Shown here: positions 55,271 through 64,000 of the stretch, in pieces
How positions within the stretch are numbered: the first letter of the stretch is position 1
Layout: each line of letters opens with the position of its first letter
Origin: BP-133 sp040756995
Lineage (GTDB): Bacteria; Actinomycetota; Acidimicrobiia; IMCC26256; BP-133
Length of the DNA: 64,000 bases
Assembly (NCBI GenBank): GCA_040756995.1
Contig: JBFLYK010000035.1
Span: 20,188-84,187, forward strand
Reading direction: 5' to 3'
Program-made: the position numbers and the translations under genes
The notes under the pieces: model-generated
Databases searched by the model: none
The model's input: the letters and a program-made list of their open reading frames with translations, nothing else
Told to the model about the DNA's origin: nothing

Positions 55271-56362
55271 TTAGCGGGAGACCGAGGGGGAGTCGGCGTC
55301 GGCGATCAGGAGGGCCGGGGTGCCGGTGCCGTCGGCGGGAGCCGAGTAGATGCTCGGCGCGCCGATGCCGGTGTCGACGGCGTAGGCGACGGTCGAGTTG
55401 TCGAGCCACTCGATCTGGTCGTCGACCGTGCGGGTCTCGGCCAGGGGGTGGTCCTTCAGTGTCGCCAGGTCGAGGACAGCCGGCCGCCAGGTGGGCAGCT
55501 CGCCGCCGCCGTCGCTCGTCTTCAGCTTGAAGGCGATGCGGGTGCCGTCGGGCGAGAGCGAGGGGCACTCCACCCCGTCCCGCAGAACCGTCGCCTTCCT
55601 GGTCGGCAGGTCCATCGACACCAGGTAGGTGTGACCCTGCGTCCCGAGCGTGGCGAAGAAGCGATGGCTGTTGGCCGGGTCGAAGGTGACGCCCCAGAAG
55701 TTGAAGTCGACGCTCTCGATCCGCTTGCCGTTCTGCCACACCGAGAACTGCTCGAGGTCGACGAGGTGGGCGCCGGTGGCCATGTCCCAGATCGAGGTGC
55801 GGGTCGAGAACGAGCCGGGAGCGTAGGAGTCGCCGGTCACGAAGACGGTCGAGGCGCCGTACTTGCCGTCGGCCGACACCCGGGCCCGGCTCGGCACGCC
55901 GGGCAGCGGGCTCGACGCCCGCTCCTTGAAGTCGGGCCCGAAGAACACCACCTTGTAGGGGTTGAGGATGTCGCCGTGGTCGGAAAGGCAGATGCCGCTG
56001 CCGGCCGCCATGTAGACCCGGGCGCAGGCCAGGTCGGTGACCGCCCGGGTGCCGTCCGGCTTGGCCGACGGGACGAGGCCGGCGTAACCCGCCTGGCCGG
56101 CGGCCATGTCCCGCATGACGATGTGGGGCTGGGCCATGACCGACTGCGCCGTCGGCGCCCCCGCCTCCACCGCCCCGGCGGCGTCGAGGTTGCGCTTCGG
56201 TCCGCCGCCCTTGGCCGCGACGTAGCCGACCGCCACCGCCACGCACACCACGCACAGGGCGATGAAGCCGAAGACCCGCCAGCGGTCGCCCTTCCCGGGG
56301 GACGGCTCGGTGGCGGGTGCGCCCCGCCGGGGCCGATCGATCTTGTGGGGGGCGATCGTCAT
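55271..56362 (-). CDS. Membrane-anchored TolB/PD40-like beta-propeller protein (copy A)
   Basis: A 363-residue protein: one N-terminal transmembrane helix (VFGFIALCVVCVAVAVGYVA) then a propeller with PD40-type motifs, for example ECPSLSPDGTRIAFKLK, and RVSADGKYGASTVFVTGDSY. It is clearly paralogous to the gene at 57912 (shared SRARVS-DGK-GASTVFVTGD, SFSTRT, RIESVDFNFWGVTF, VLRDGVECPSLSPDGTRIAF, ATLKD-PLAETR). Outside the membrane it may bind a ligand or partner. ATG overlaps the MFS stop by 4 nt, so it is co-translated with the exporter. Confidence 0.85.
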   Translation of the reverse strand: MTIAPHKIDRPRRGAPATEPSPGKGDRWRVFGFIALCVVCVAVAVGYVAAKGGGPKRNLDAAGAVEAGAPTAQSVMAQPHIVMRDMAAGQAGYAGLVPSAKPDGTRAVTDLACARVYMAAGSGICLSDHGDILNPYKVVFFGPDFKERASSPLPGVPSRARVSADGKYGASTVFVTGDSYAPGSFSTRTSIWDMATGAHLVDLEQFSVWQNGKRIESVDFNFWGVTFDPANSHRFFATLGTQGHTYLVSMDLPTRKATVLRDGVECPSLSPDGTRIAFKLKTSDGGGELPTWRPAVLDLATLKDHPLAETRTVDDQIEWLDNSTVAYAVDTGIGAPSIYSAPADGTGTPALLIADADSPSVSR

Positions 56363-57672
56363 CGGGCGTGCACCTCAGGCCGGTTCGGCGAGCGGAACAG
56401 AACGAGGAAGGCGACCGGCAGCACGACGACGAGGCCGGCGAGGAACAGCGTCAGGGCTTCGGTCGGCCCGTACCACTGGTACATCTTCCCGAAGAGGGAC
56501 GAGGCGCCGAGCTTGGCCAGGACGGTGGCGGTGGTGAGCCAGGCCAGGCCGCTGCTGCGGAGCCCGGCCGGAATCACGGCGCTGGCCATGGCCATCAGGA
56601 CACCGTCGGTGGCGGCGTAGTACGTGCCGAGCAGGCCGAGGATCAGGGCGATGTTGAGAAAGCCGCTGTCCGCTCCGGAGGCCCGCAGGACGAGGTAGCA
56701 CCCGATCAGCAGGACGTGGCCGGCGAAGAAGACCGGTGCCCGTCCGATCCGGTCGGCCAGGCGCCCCAGGGGAATGGCCAGCAGGAGGTAGGCGAGGGCC
56801 GTCCCCACGAAGAGGAGGGGGAAGGCGGTCGGGTTCATCCCCGTCTTCTGCTCCCAGACCAGGTAGATGAAGGCGTCGCTGACAGTCACCAGGCTGAGGA
56901 GCGCCCCGGCCAGGAGTATCCGGCGGAACGTCTTGTTGCCGAGGAGTTGGCGGCTGCCCGGTCTCGCCGGGGCGGCAGCAGCCGGGGAGGCACCGGCCGG
57001 CGGCCGGGGCGGGTTCTGCACGAAGAAGGCGATGATGCCGAGCCCCAGCACCGCCACGCAGAGGCTGACGACGAAGACCGAGTCGTAGGCGCCGGGGTTG
57101 TACCGCAACAGGGCGAAGGCGAGGATCGGGCCGAGCAGCGCCCCGACCATGTCCAGCGCCCGGTGGACCCCGAACGACGCACCGAGCCTCTCGGGCGGGC
57201 TCGACAGAGAGATGAGGGCGTCGCGGGGCGCGGTGCGGATCCCTTTCCCGACGCGGTCGGCGAACAGCGCGGCCGCGGTCGGAGCGACGGTGGTGCTGGC
57301 CAGCAGCCCGATCTTGGTGGCGGCGGACAGGGCGTAGCCCGCCCCGGCCACTTCCTTGTGCTTCTGCGTGCGGTCGGCGACCCTCCCCCCGACGATCCGG
57401 AGGAGCGCGGTCATCCCCTGGTAGACGCCCTCGAAGATGCCGTAGGCCTGGGGCGACATCCCCATCACGCGCGTGAGGTAGAGCGGAAGCACCGAGTTGA
57501 CCGACTCCGACGAGACGTCGGTCAGCAGGCTGTTGATCCCGAGGAGCTTGACGTTGCGGTGGATCCGCTCCGGGGGCGCGCCGTCTCCTGAGCCTGGCGT
57601 GACCGGCCCTTGAGGGCCCTCGGGGGTCCCGGCGGCGGCGCTGGCCGGCCGGTCTCGCACTGAGGAGTACAA
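56359..57672 (-). CDS. MFS transporter between the two beta-propeller genes
   Basis: A 437-residue protein with 12 helices. RNVKLLGINSLLTDVSSESV near the start, LPLYLTRVMGMSPQAYGIFE and GVYQGMTALLRIVGGRVADR followed by RVGKGIRTAPRDALIS match a distinct MFS group with the conserved KG-R-xPRDA segment. Substrate unknown. Starts TTG 57672 or GTG 57660 are both possible; neither has a well-placed ribosome site. The downstream beta-propeller gene overlaps it. Confidence 0.86.
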   Translation of the reverse strand: MYSSVRDRPASAAAGTPEGPQGPVTPGSGDGAPPERIHRNVKLLGINSLLTDVSSESVNSVLPLYLTRVMGMSPQAYGIFEGVYQGMTALLRIVGGRVADRTQKHKEVAGAGYALSAATKIGLLASTTVAPTAAALFADRVGKGIRTAPRDALISLSSPPERLGASFGVHRALDMVGALLGPILAFALLRYNPGAYDSVFVVSLCVAVLGLGIIAFFVQNPPRPPAGASPAAAAPARPGSRQLLGNKTFRRILLAGALLSLVTVSDAFIYLVWEQKTGMNPTAFPLLFVGTALAYLLLAIPLGRLADRIGRAPVFFAGHVLLIGCYLVLRASGADSGFLNIALILGLLGTYYAATDGVLMAMASAVIPAGLRSSGLAWLTTATVLAKLGASSLFGKMYQWYGPTEALTLFLAGLVVVLPVAFLVLFRSPNRPEVHAR

Positions 57673-57911
57673 GGGGGTGGCCCTCCCGGCCTAGTCGGAC
57701 AAGGACAAGGACAGTCTCGGCAGTTCCAAGGCCAACCTCGACCCTGATCTTTTCGCCGTCCGGCCGCCGGACGCCCCCGGTGCCGGGCCGCGCAAGAACA
57801 GATCTGAACCAATTGTGGCCGCCTCGTAGTGTCGGCCATCGGACCCCGGCTGCGTAGGGCACTCTGGGCAGACATCGCCCCCTATGTCCGAAACGACCGG
57901 ATCGAAAGGGA

Positions 57912-58961
57912 ATGCCCCGGCCGGAAGCCGAAGAAAGCGGCGTGAAGGAGACCTTCCGGAAGCGTTGGCGCGCCCTGGGCTTCGTCGCCCTGTGCCTGGT
58001 GTGCGTCGGGGTCTCCGTCGGGTACGTCGTGCACTCGGGGAGCCGCGCCCGGCAGCTGGCGCAGGCCGGGTCGGTGGCGCCGCCCGAGTCGGTGGCCGCC
58101 GTCGAGGCCCAGCCGCACGTCGTGTTCCGCAACCTGTCGAGCGCCGCCGAGGCCGGCTTCGTCGCCCTGGCGCCCCTGAAAGCCCCCGACGGGCCCCGCC
58201 AGATCACCGACTTCGCCTGCCTCCGGGTCCACATGGCCGCCGGCGCCGGGCTCTGCCTGGCCGAGCAGACCGACGACCCCTTCGGGGCCCCATACCGGGC
58301 GCGGTTCTTCGGGCCGGGGTTCGAGACGGTGGGGGAATTGCCGCTGCCCGGGGTGCCGAGCCGGGCCCGGGTGTCGCCGGACGGGAAGCTCGGCGCCTCG
58401 ACCGTCTTCGTCACCGGCGACTCCTACGCTCCCGGCTCCTTCTCCACCCGCACCACGCTCTACGACATGGCGTCCGCCACGTCGCTCGGCGACCTCGAGA
58501 CGTTCGCCGTCTTCAAAGACGGCCAGCGGATCGAGAGCGTCGACTTCAACTTCTGGGGCGTCACCTTCAGCCGCTCCGGCGGCCGGTTCTACGCCACGCT
58601 GGGGACCGGCGGGCACACCTACCTGGTGGAGGGGGACGTCGCTGCCCGGACGGTCAAGGTCCTCCGGGACGGGGTCGAGTGCCCCTCGCTGTCCCCCGAC
58701 GGCACCCGCATCGCCTTCAAACAGAAGGTCTCCGGCGGCGGGCTGAGCGAGGTGAAGTGGCAGCTGGCCGTGCTCGACCTCGCCACGCTGAAGGACCAGC
58801 CCCTGGCCGAGACCCGCAACGTCGACGACCAGGCGGAGTGGCTCGACGACGGCAACGTCCTCTACGGCGTGGACTCCGACACCTGGGTCGTGCCGGCCGA
58901 CGGATCAGGCGCGCCGCGCCTGTTCGCCCCCCGGGCGCAGTCTCCGGTCGTCGTGCCCTAG
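57912..58961 (+). CDS. Membrane-anchored TolB/PD40-like beta-propeller protein (copy B)
   Basis: A 349-residue paralogue of the protein at 55271, with the same helix (LGFVALCLVCVGVSVGYVVH) and the same propeller blocks but a shorter N-terminus. It is divergently transcribed from the MFS gene; the 239-nt gap between them must hold both promoters, and contains ACAAGGACAAGGACA repeats and no gene. GAAAGGGA precedes the ATG at 57912; an upstream overlapping frame is not supported. The two copies have diverged most in the last blade, suggesting different ligands. Confidence 0.85.
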   Translation: MPRPEAEESGVKETFRKRWRALGFVALCLVCVGVSVGYVVHSGSRARQLAQAGSVAPPESVAAVEAQPHVVFRNLSSAAEAGFVALAPLKAPDGPRQITDFACLRVHMAAGAGLCLAEQTDDPFGAPYRARFFGPGFETVGELPLPGVPSRARVSPDGKLGASTVFVTGDSYAPGSFSTRTTLYDMASATSLGDLETFAVFKDGQRIESVDFNFWGVTFSRSGGRFYATLGTGGHTYLVEGDVAARTVKVLRDGVECPSLSPDGTRIAFKQKVSGGGLSEVKWQLAVLDLATLKDQPLAETRNVDDQAEWLDDGNVLYGVDSDTWVVPADGSGAPRLFAPRAQSPVVVP

Positions 58962-58983
58962 GCCGGTACGGGGTCGTCGAGGC

Positions 58984-60048
58984 CTAGGCGGGACGGCGGA
59001 CCCGGCGGCGAGGCTCGCCGAGGATGATCGCCGCGCCGCCGAGCGCCATGAGGGTCCCGGCGCCGGCCAGCGGGATCTTGTCGCCGACCCCGGTGCGGGG
59101 AAGGGCCGATCGGGCGGCGTCGGGACCCGGAGCGCCTGAAGCCGCCGGAGCGCCGGCCGTGGCGACAGTGCCTCTGGGCGCCCGGGCCGTCGGGGCCGCC
59201 GCCGCGGCGGCGGTGCGGTCGCCGACCGACGGCGTGCGGGCCAGCTCGTCGGCCGCCTGCCCGGCCCGGGTGACGGACGGCGCCGCCGGAGCCGGCCGGG
59301 CGGGAGCCGGCCGGGCCGAAGCGGGCCGGGCCGGAGGGGCGCTCCACGCCTGCGGAGACCGGGCGGCACCCCGGGCCGCCTCGAAGGCGGCGCGGGCCGG
59401 AGGTGTCGAGCTGGGCATCGGCGCCGGAGTACGGCTCGGCGCGGGCGCCGGAGCCGCCGCCTGACCGGCGGGGACCCGAGGCGCGGCCGGCGGGCCCGAG
59501 GGGTGGGTGTTCGGGATCCGCACCGGTTCGGTCCCGGCGGGCGGCGTCGTCCGGGTCGCCGTCTCCGGCCCGGCCAGCAGTTCCTCGGCGGCCCGGAGCT
59601 TGAAGCACACCGCGCCGGTCGAGCGCTGGCGGCCCTCGGTGGCGCCCGTCCCCACCAGGATGCTGTTCTGGCAGACGAGCGCTCCCGGCGCGCCGGGCGG
59701 CAGCCGCAGATCGACGGCGATGTTGCCGGCGTTGGGGGGCTTCGTCGTCAACCGTGCCAGACCCGGGACGGCCTTCCCGTCGATACTCAGGCACGTCACG
59801 ACTTCGCGCAGGCCGTCCGGCCAGTCGGCGGGCTCCCAACCGATGGTGACGGTCATCGAGTCGCCCGGCGGGCCTTCGCCGACGACCTTGCCGCCGGCCG
59901 GGCCGCGGTCGCCGAACGTAGAGGAACACAGAGCGGCCGGTGACGGCCCGGCCGCCGCGGCGTCGGCCCCGAGGCCGGAGAGAGGGGCGACGACCCCGGT
60001 GGCCAGCGTCGCCAGCGTGACGTTCCGCACGACCTTCTTGCGTTTCAT
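58984..60048 (-). CDS. Secreted Ala/Pro-rich protein with LPxTG-like wall anchor
   Basis: A 354-residue protein: basic start MKRKKVVRNVTLATLATGVV as signal peptide, a folded region (about 40-165) with three or four Cys, then a long Ala/Pro/Arg-rich linker (about 180-310) and a C-terminal LPRTGVGDK, hydrophobic helix and RRRVRRPA tail, as for sortase substrates. The linker would span the wall. GGGGGG lies before the ATG at 60048; longer frames start within the leader hairpin and are rejected. Second sortase-type protein of the window. Confidence 0.78.
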   Translation of the reverse strand: MKRKKVVRNVTLATLATGVVAPLSGLGADAAAAGPSPAALCSSTFGDRGPAGGKVVGEGPPGDSMTVTIGWEPADWPDGLREVVTCLSIDGKAVPGLARLTTKPPNAGNIAVDLRLPPGAPGALVCQNSILVGTGATEGRQRSTGAVCFKLRAAEELLAGPETATRTTPPAGTEPVRIPNTHPSGPPAAPRVPAGQAAAPAPAPSRTPAPMPSSTPPARAAFEAARGAARSPQAWSAPPARPASARPAPARPAPAAPSVTRAGQAADELARTPSVGDRTAAAAAAPTARAPRGTVATAGAPAASGAPGPDAARSALPRTGVGDKIPLAGAGTLMALGGAAIILGEPRRRVRRPA

Positions 60049-60058
60049 CCTGGCCCCC

Positions 60059-60092
60059 CTGTGCCCGCCTCCGATAAGGGGCACAGTATGGG
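60059..60092 (-). promoter_or_regulatory. Promoter and 5' hairpin of the LPxTG-like gene
   Basis: On the minus strand TACTGT (60092-60087) fits a -10 box; right after it CTGTGCCC (60086-60079) pairs with GGGCACAG (60066-60059), just before the GGGGGG ribosome site. TAAGGGGCAC (60075-60084) can instead pair with GTGCCCCTTA at 60162-60171, 78 nt away. The dyads suggest an operator or mRNA control at this start. Confidence 0.45.
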
Positions 60093-60188
60093 TCAGTCCT
60101 CGCGCTTCCGTCAGCTTCGATTTACGTAGGGTGCCCGGCGTCGGGAGCGGCCGCGCGCACAGTGCCCCTTACGAGCCGTGGCGGCGGT

Positions 60189-60893
60189 CTAGCAGGGCGC
60201 CTCGGTCACCTTCGGCGGCTTCGGGCGCTTGGCCTGGTCGACCATCTTCCACGAGTTCGCCTGCCGGACGGCGTTGATGTCGCACAACGGGATCGGCGCC
60301 GGCGTGGGGTGGACGAACGGCGACATGAGGTCGCCGTCGAAGTTGGCGTGGCCCAGGCCGAGGGCGTGGCCGAGCTCGTGCTTGGCGATCTGCTCGACGG
60401 CGCCGACGTCGATCGGGGACGAGCCGCCGTCGACCCCGATCTCGACCCTCGTCACCATCCGGCGATTGTTGAGGTAGGTGGTGGTGAGGCCCTTGGCGCC
60501 CGAGGAGTGGCTCTCGCCGCCGTCGGCGGTACCGGGCCCGTAGGCGATGGCGATGTCGGCCTTGGTCGACCGCTTCTTCCCGCCGGGCGGCACCTCTTCC
60601 AGCTCCAGGTCGGGGAAGGCCTCGTCCCATTCGTGCACGGCGCGGCGGATGATCGACAGGGCCGTCTGGTCGTCGCCCGTCACGGAGTACGTGAGGACGC
60701 CGTCGCTCAGCCGGTTGCCCCAGGCGCAACAGATGCCGACGGCCCGGGTTTCACCTTCGGCTCGGGCCGCGCTGCCACCGGCGGACAGCCAGGCCACGCA
60801 GCCCAGGAGCACGACGAGCACGGGGCTCGTCCACGCCCGGATCGACGAGTGCCCTCCCGCCCGGGGGTACGAGGGCGTCCCCCGACACTTCAT
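60189..60893 (-). CDS. Secreted matrixin-like zinc metalloprotease
   Basis: A 234-residue metzincin. After a signal peptide (SIRAWTSPVLVVLLGCVAWL to AARA) comes a short domain with the zinc site HELGHALGLGH (His172, 176 and 182, Glu173) and the Met-turn region LMSP, typical of M10 matrixins. No propeptide cysteine switch is obvious, though a CC pair (ICCAWG) lies near the mature N-terminus. It likely cleaves external proteins. ATG 60893 has GGAGAGG at good spacing. Confidence 0.88.
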   Translation of the reverse strand: MKCRGTPSYPRAGGHSSIRAWTSPVLVVLLGCVAWLSAGGSAARAEGETRAVGICCAWGNRLSDGVLTYSVTGDDQTALSIIRRAVHEWDEAFPDLELEEVPPGGKKRSTKADIAIAYGPGTADGGESHSSGAKGLTTTYLNNRRMVTRVEIGVDGGSSPIDVGAVEQIAKHELGHALGLGHANFDGDLMSPFVHPTPAPIPLCDINAVRQANSWKMVDQAKRPKPPKVTEAPC

Positions 60894-60982
60894 CGGCCTC
60901 TCCACAGACGTGAGCGGACGAAGGCACCATAGACCACAGATCGATCTCACGCCACAGGGGGTTGGCGTTTCGCCGGACGCGA

Positions 60983-61010
60983 TGAGGGACCGGCCGAAGC
61001 CGGTCCCTCA
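60983..61010. terminator. 12-bp perfect hairpin terminator
   Basis: TGAGGGACCGGC (60983-60994), tetraloop CGAA, GCCGGTCCCTCA (60999-61010). It follows the stop of the Tyr/His/Arg-rich protein gene (61041, minus strand) by 30 nt and precedes the matrixin gene, separating the two transcripts. Confidence 0.85.
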
Positions 61011-61040
61011 GTGGGAACTGCGTGCTCCTGATCGGTGGAT

Positions 61041-61877
61041 CTAGTGGGTGGTCCCCACCGGCTGCGGCGGCCCGGCGGGGCCGGCCGGAGCGGTGGCGTG
61101 ACCGGCCCAGGCCGGGGTCCGCTCTTCGCTCGGGGCCGGGGCCGGTGCCGGGTTGGACTCCGGAGCCGGAGCGGGCTGGGAGTCCGGAGCCGGAGCCGTC
61201 GGGGCGGGCTCGGGCTGCGGTGCGGCCGCTTCGGCGGGCGGAGCCTGGTCGCCGGGCTGGGCGCTCGGGGCGTCAGCCGTCGGCGGCGGGGTCTGCTCGG
61301 GAGCCGGGGTCATGTTCTGCTCGGGAGCCGGGGTCATGTTCTGCTCGGGAGTAGGGGTCACGTTCTGCTCGGGAGTAGGGGACGTGTTCTGGTCGGGGAC
61401 AGGGGATGTCGGAGTGGCTGCGGCCTGGTAACCCCGGTAGTACCCGTAGCCGCGGCAGTAGCGGTACCAGAAGTCGCGGTCGTAGTAGTAGGCGTCGTAG
61501 CACTCCCGCTCACGGGAGTAGGAGTCCCGGTAGTAGGCCGGGTAGCCGTAGTAGCCCCCGTAGTAGTACGGATGGCCGTAGTAGCCCCCGTGGTAATAGG
61601 GGTGGCCGTAGTAGTAGCCGTAGCGGTGCCGGTACCGGCGGTACCGGTAACCGTCATCGTCGTAGCGGTGGCGGTGACGGCGATAGCCACGGCGGTCGTC
61701 ATCGTCGTCCCGGTCCCGGTGACGGCGATAGCCACGGCCGCCGTCGTCCCGGTCTCCGCGATGACGTTGGGCCGTGATCTGATCCTCAGACGAACCCTGG
61801 GCGGCGTCCGCCACCGCGGGGATCGCCAGCGTCGCCATCAGAGCGCCCGCCACCAGGACGGTCAGCAGTCTGCGCAT
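61041..61877 (-). CDS. Secreted Tyr/His/Arg-rich protein with PEQN repeats
   Basis: A 278-residue protein with a signal peptide (LLTVLVAGALMATLAIPAVA), an Arg/Asp-rich segment (RDRDDDDDRRGYRRHRHR), a Tyr/Gly/His-rich region (about 75-130) with repeats of GYYGHPYY, two Cys, and a Pro-rich tail with five copies of PEQN-type units (TPTPEQNVTPTPEQN, MTPAPEQN) and an Ala/Pro-rich end. There is no known domain. The Tyr/His clusters could bind metal, cross-link, or drive phase separation. ATG 61877 is 6 nt after GGAGG; a TTG two codons upstream abuts it and is unlikely. Confidence 0.78.
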   Translation of the reverse strand: MRRLLTVLVAGALMATLAIPAVADAAQGSSEDQITAQRHRGDRDDGGRGYRRHRDRDDDDDRRGYRRHRHRYDDDGYRYRRYRHRYGYYYGHPYYHGGYYGHPYYYGGYYGYPAYYRDSYSRERECYDAYYYDRDFWYRYCRGYGYYRGYQAAATPTSPVPDQNTSPTPEQNVTPTPEQNMTPAPEQNMTPAPEQTPPPTADAPSAQPGDQAPPAEAAAPQPEPAPTAPAPDSQPAPAPESNPAPAPAPSEERTPAWAGHATAPAGPAGPPQPVGTTH

Positions 61878-61980
61878 GCACAACCTCCTTCCCCCCGGCG
61901 CCGTCGCCGAAGGCTCTGTCGGGTAATTGACGCCTTACCCACGCGTAGGGTGCTTAAGTCGCAATTTGCTTAAACACCGT

Positions 61981-62005
61981 CAAACCGGGCCAATTCCCCG
62001 GTTTG
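61981..62005. promoter_or_regulatory. Dyad in the gap before the PAS operon
   Basis: CAAACCGGG (61981-61989) and CCCGGTTTG (61997-62005) form a 9-bp perfect dyad with a 7-nt AT-richer centre. The gap 61878-62141 separates divergent genes; on the minus strand TTGACG lies in this dyad's edge, 17 nt from GACTTA, a possible promoter for the Tyr/His/Arg-rich gene, so the dyad may be an operator. GCTTAA occurs twice nearby (61951, 61968). Confidence 0.4.
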
Positions 62006-62141
62006 TCGCGGCGGGTCGATGGGTACTCGGCGGGCAACGTGCTCCGAGCCCCGGCCTGACCCTCCGCGCGAGTAACCGGCCGGGGTTCGGCCGCGCCCGG
62101 GGCCGTATCGCTACCGAGCTTTGTTGGCTACGGTCGGCGGA

Positions 62142-62560
62142 GTGAGCGCCAAGCCCGTCGAGCTGATCCTCCTCCGGCAGCTCGCCCGCCGGATGCCCAT
62201 GCCGGTGGTGCTGGTGGACGCCGACGGCGTTCTCGTCTACTTCAACTCCGCCCTCCAGCGGATGCTCGGCTACGACGGGGACCAGTGTCCGGAGATGCCG
62301 CTGGCGGCGCTGGCCGGAATGGGTGAGCCCTGCGACGCCGACGACAACCCGCTGCCGCTCGAACGGTTGCCGATCGCCGTGGCGCTCCACGAGCGGCGTC
62401 CGCAGCAGGCGACGCTGACGGTGCACGGCGCCGACGGGCAGCCGCACCGCATCGTGACCACGGCCATTCCGCTGGACGGGCAGGGAGGGGCGCTGCTCGG
62501 CGCCATGTCGATCTTCTGGGAAGAGGAAGGAGAGGCGAGCGCCGCCGGCGCCTCCGGACG

Positions 62561-62564
<4 letters not shown>
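62142..62564 (+). CDS. Single PAS-domain protein (first of pair)
   Basis: A 140-residue protein that is almost only a PAS domain: helix VELILLRQLARRMPMPVVLV, VDADGVLVYFNSALQRMLGY, a central loop with PLPLERLPIAVALHERRP, and strands TTAIPLDGQGGALLGAMSIF ending with WEEE. No output domain is fused. It is paralogous to the protein at 63427. The GTG at 62142 follows TACGGT by 7 nt, a leaderless start. The stop overlaps the next gene by 4 nt. Confidence 0.8.
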
Positions 62565-63426
<862 letters not shown>

Positions 63427-63430
<4 letters not shown>

Positions 63431-63816
63431 ACGGCTCGGCGCCGATCGAGCTCGTGCTGCTCAAACAGGTGGCCGGGTACCTGGCGATGCCGGTGTTCGT
63501 GGTCAACGAAGAGGGGACGCTCGAGTTCTACAACGAGCCCGCCGAAGCGCTGCTCGGCCAGCGCTACGAGGAGACGGGTCAGATCCCGCTCGAGACGTGG
63601 GCCAATCTGTGGTCACCGTCCGATGGGGACGGGCGTGCGCTGCCACTCGATGAGCTCCCGCTGGCGATCGCGGTGCGGGACCGCCGGCCGGTGCAGGGCT
63701 CCTTCTGGATTCGGGGCCTCGACGGCCGGAGCCGCGAGATCACCGTCACCGCCCTGCCGCTCGAGGGCGTCGACGGTGCCCACCTCGGCGCCTTCGCCAT
63801 CTTCTGGGAGAGCTGA
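63427..63816 (+). CDS. Single PAS-domain protein (second of pair)
   Basis: A 129-residue PAS-only protein, paralogous to that at 62142: IELVLLKQVAGYLAMPVFVV, EEGTLEFYNEPAEALLGQRY, DELPLAIAVRDRRPVQGSF, ITVTALPLEGVDGAHLGAFA ending IFWES. The two share the LL-Q-A helix, the LPLAIAV-xRRP segment and the terminal IFWE, a combination that defines a small subfamily. No output domain; output could be through contact with the hydrolase or one another. Confidence 0.8.
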
Positions 63817-63833
63817 ACGCCGCCGGACGCGCC

Positions 63834-63861
63834 GGAGGGGCCGGCACGGGCCGGCCCCTCC
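63834..63861. terminator. 12-bp perfect hairpin terminator after the PAS operon
   Basis: GGAGGGGCCGGC (63834-63845), loop ACGG, GCCGGCCCCTCC (63850-63861). It follows the second PAS stop by 17 nt and precedes the convergent end of the collagen-like gene, so it can serve both. Confidence 0.85.
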
Positions 63862-63894
63862 AGGACACAGTGATCGGGGTTGTCGGTTCCCGGT

Positions 63895-64000
63895 CTAGTG
63901 CTTGTGCTTGTCGTCCTTCTTCTCGCCGGGCGGGTCGCCGGCCGGACCGGCGGGGCCGGCGGGGCCGGCCGGGGCCGTGGCGTCCCCGGCGGCGTCCGAA
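63895..64000 (-). CDS. C-terminal end of a collagen-like Gly-x-Pro/Ala protein (partial)
   Basis: The minus strand is open from the window edge to a TAG at 63897-63895, giving 34 full codons: APAGPAGPAGPAGDPPGEKK followed by DDKHKH. The G-P-A triplets are collagen-like, and the final Lys/Asp/His cluster is strongly charged. The protein's beginning lies outside the window, so signal peptide and length are unknown. It extends the series of low-complexity, probably exported proteins of this region. Confidence 0.6.
   Translation of the reverse strand, partial: SDAAGDATAPAGPAGPAGPAGDPPGEKKDDKHKH

Noticed and set aside
53182..55530. Long plus-strand open frames opposite the membrane protein and beta-propeller genes
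   Set aside because: They are composition by-products in high-GC DNA: Arg/Gly/Pro-rich, no ribosome site, no family motif, and antisense to genes with good starts and domains.

Overview
The window is high-GC DNA (roughly 70 % by eye) with dense, short-spaced genes, many GTG/TTG starts and 4-nt start/stop overlaps. Gene order and content point to Actinomycetota: moeA-galU-ruc, metG-tatD-(rpfB position)-rsmA-ispE, glmU-prs-rplY-pth-mfd-mazG-eno-ftsB-DUF501-ppx, and a 33-residue bS22-type ribosomal protein all match mycobacterial synteny that I recall. The lack of typical mycobacterial or streptomycete neighbours and a strong leaderless-promoter signature suggest a deep-branching lineage such as Acidimicrobiia, but that placement is inference.

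Layout. 1-8.3 kb: partial moeA, a secreted subtilisin-like protease, a diguanylate cyclase-galU pair, a CIRCE-controlled Ruc-type chaperone gene joined to MTA phosphorylase, uppP and a HAD hydrolase. 8.3-8.45 kb: a 166-bp imperfect palindrome fills the gap before ychF. 8.5-16.5 kb: ychF, DUF192, rsmI, an AbrB-like regulator divergent from metG, tatD, a G5-RlpA cell-wall protein where rpfB normally sits, rsmA and ispE. 16.5-29.4 kb: bS22, tRNA-Gln, glmU, prs, rplY, pth, mfd, a PpiC/SurA lipoprotein, a YabN-like mazG, a secreted 11-residue-repeat protein, eno and ftsB.

29.4-37.5 kb looks like an insertion into the usual eno-ftsB-DUF501-ppx block: an alpha/beta hydrolase and a four-gene glcD-glcE-glcF-malate synthase operon, which would oxidise glycolate to glyoxylate and condense it with acetyl-CoA to malate. 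Two of these genes carry palindromes inside the reading frame. A sortase-type surface protein and a thioesterase follow. 38-49 kb: DUF501, ppx, a frameshifted aminotransferase, VOC protein, orn, acetyltransferases, CBS protein, epimerase plus acyltransferase, MFS and MATE transporters and a C39-like protease.

49-64 kb is accessory and surface-oriented: a membrane diguanylate cyclase, an orphan molybdate-binding protein, a 409-bp structured non-coding leader, a Gly/Leu/Thr repeat protein, a membrane-anchored unknown protein, an MFS exporter flanked by two paralogous membrane-anchored beta-propellers, an LPxTG-like protein, a matrixin protease, a Tyr/His/Arg-rich secreted protein, a PAS-MBL-PAS three-gene operon and the end of a collagen-like protein. 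No transposase, integrase, phage gene or CRISPR array was seen.
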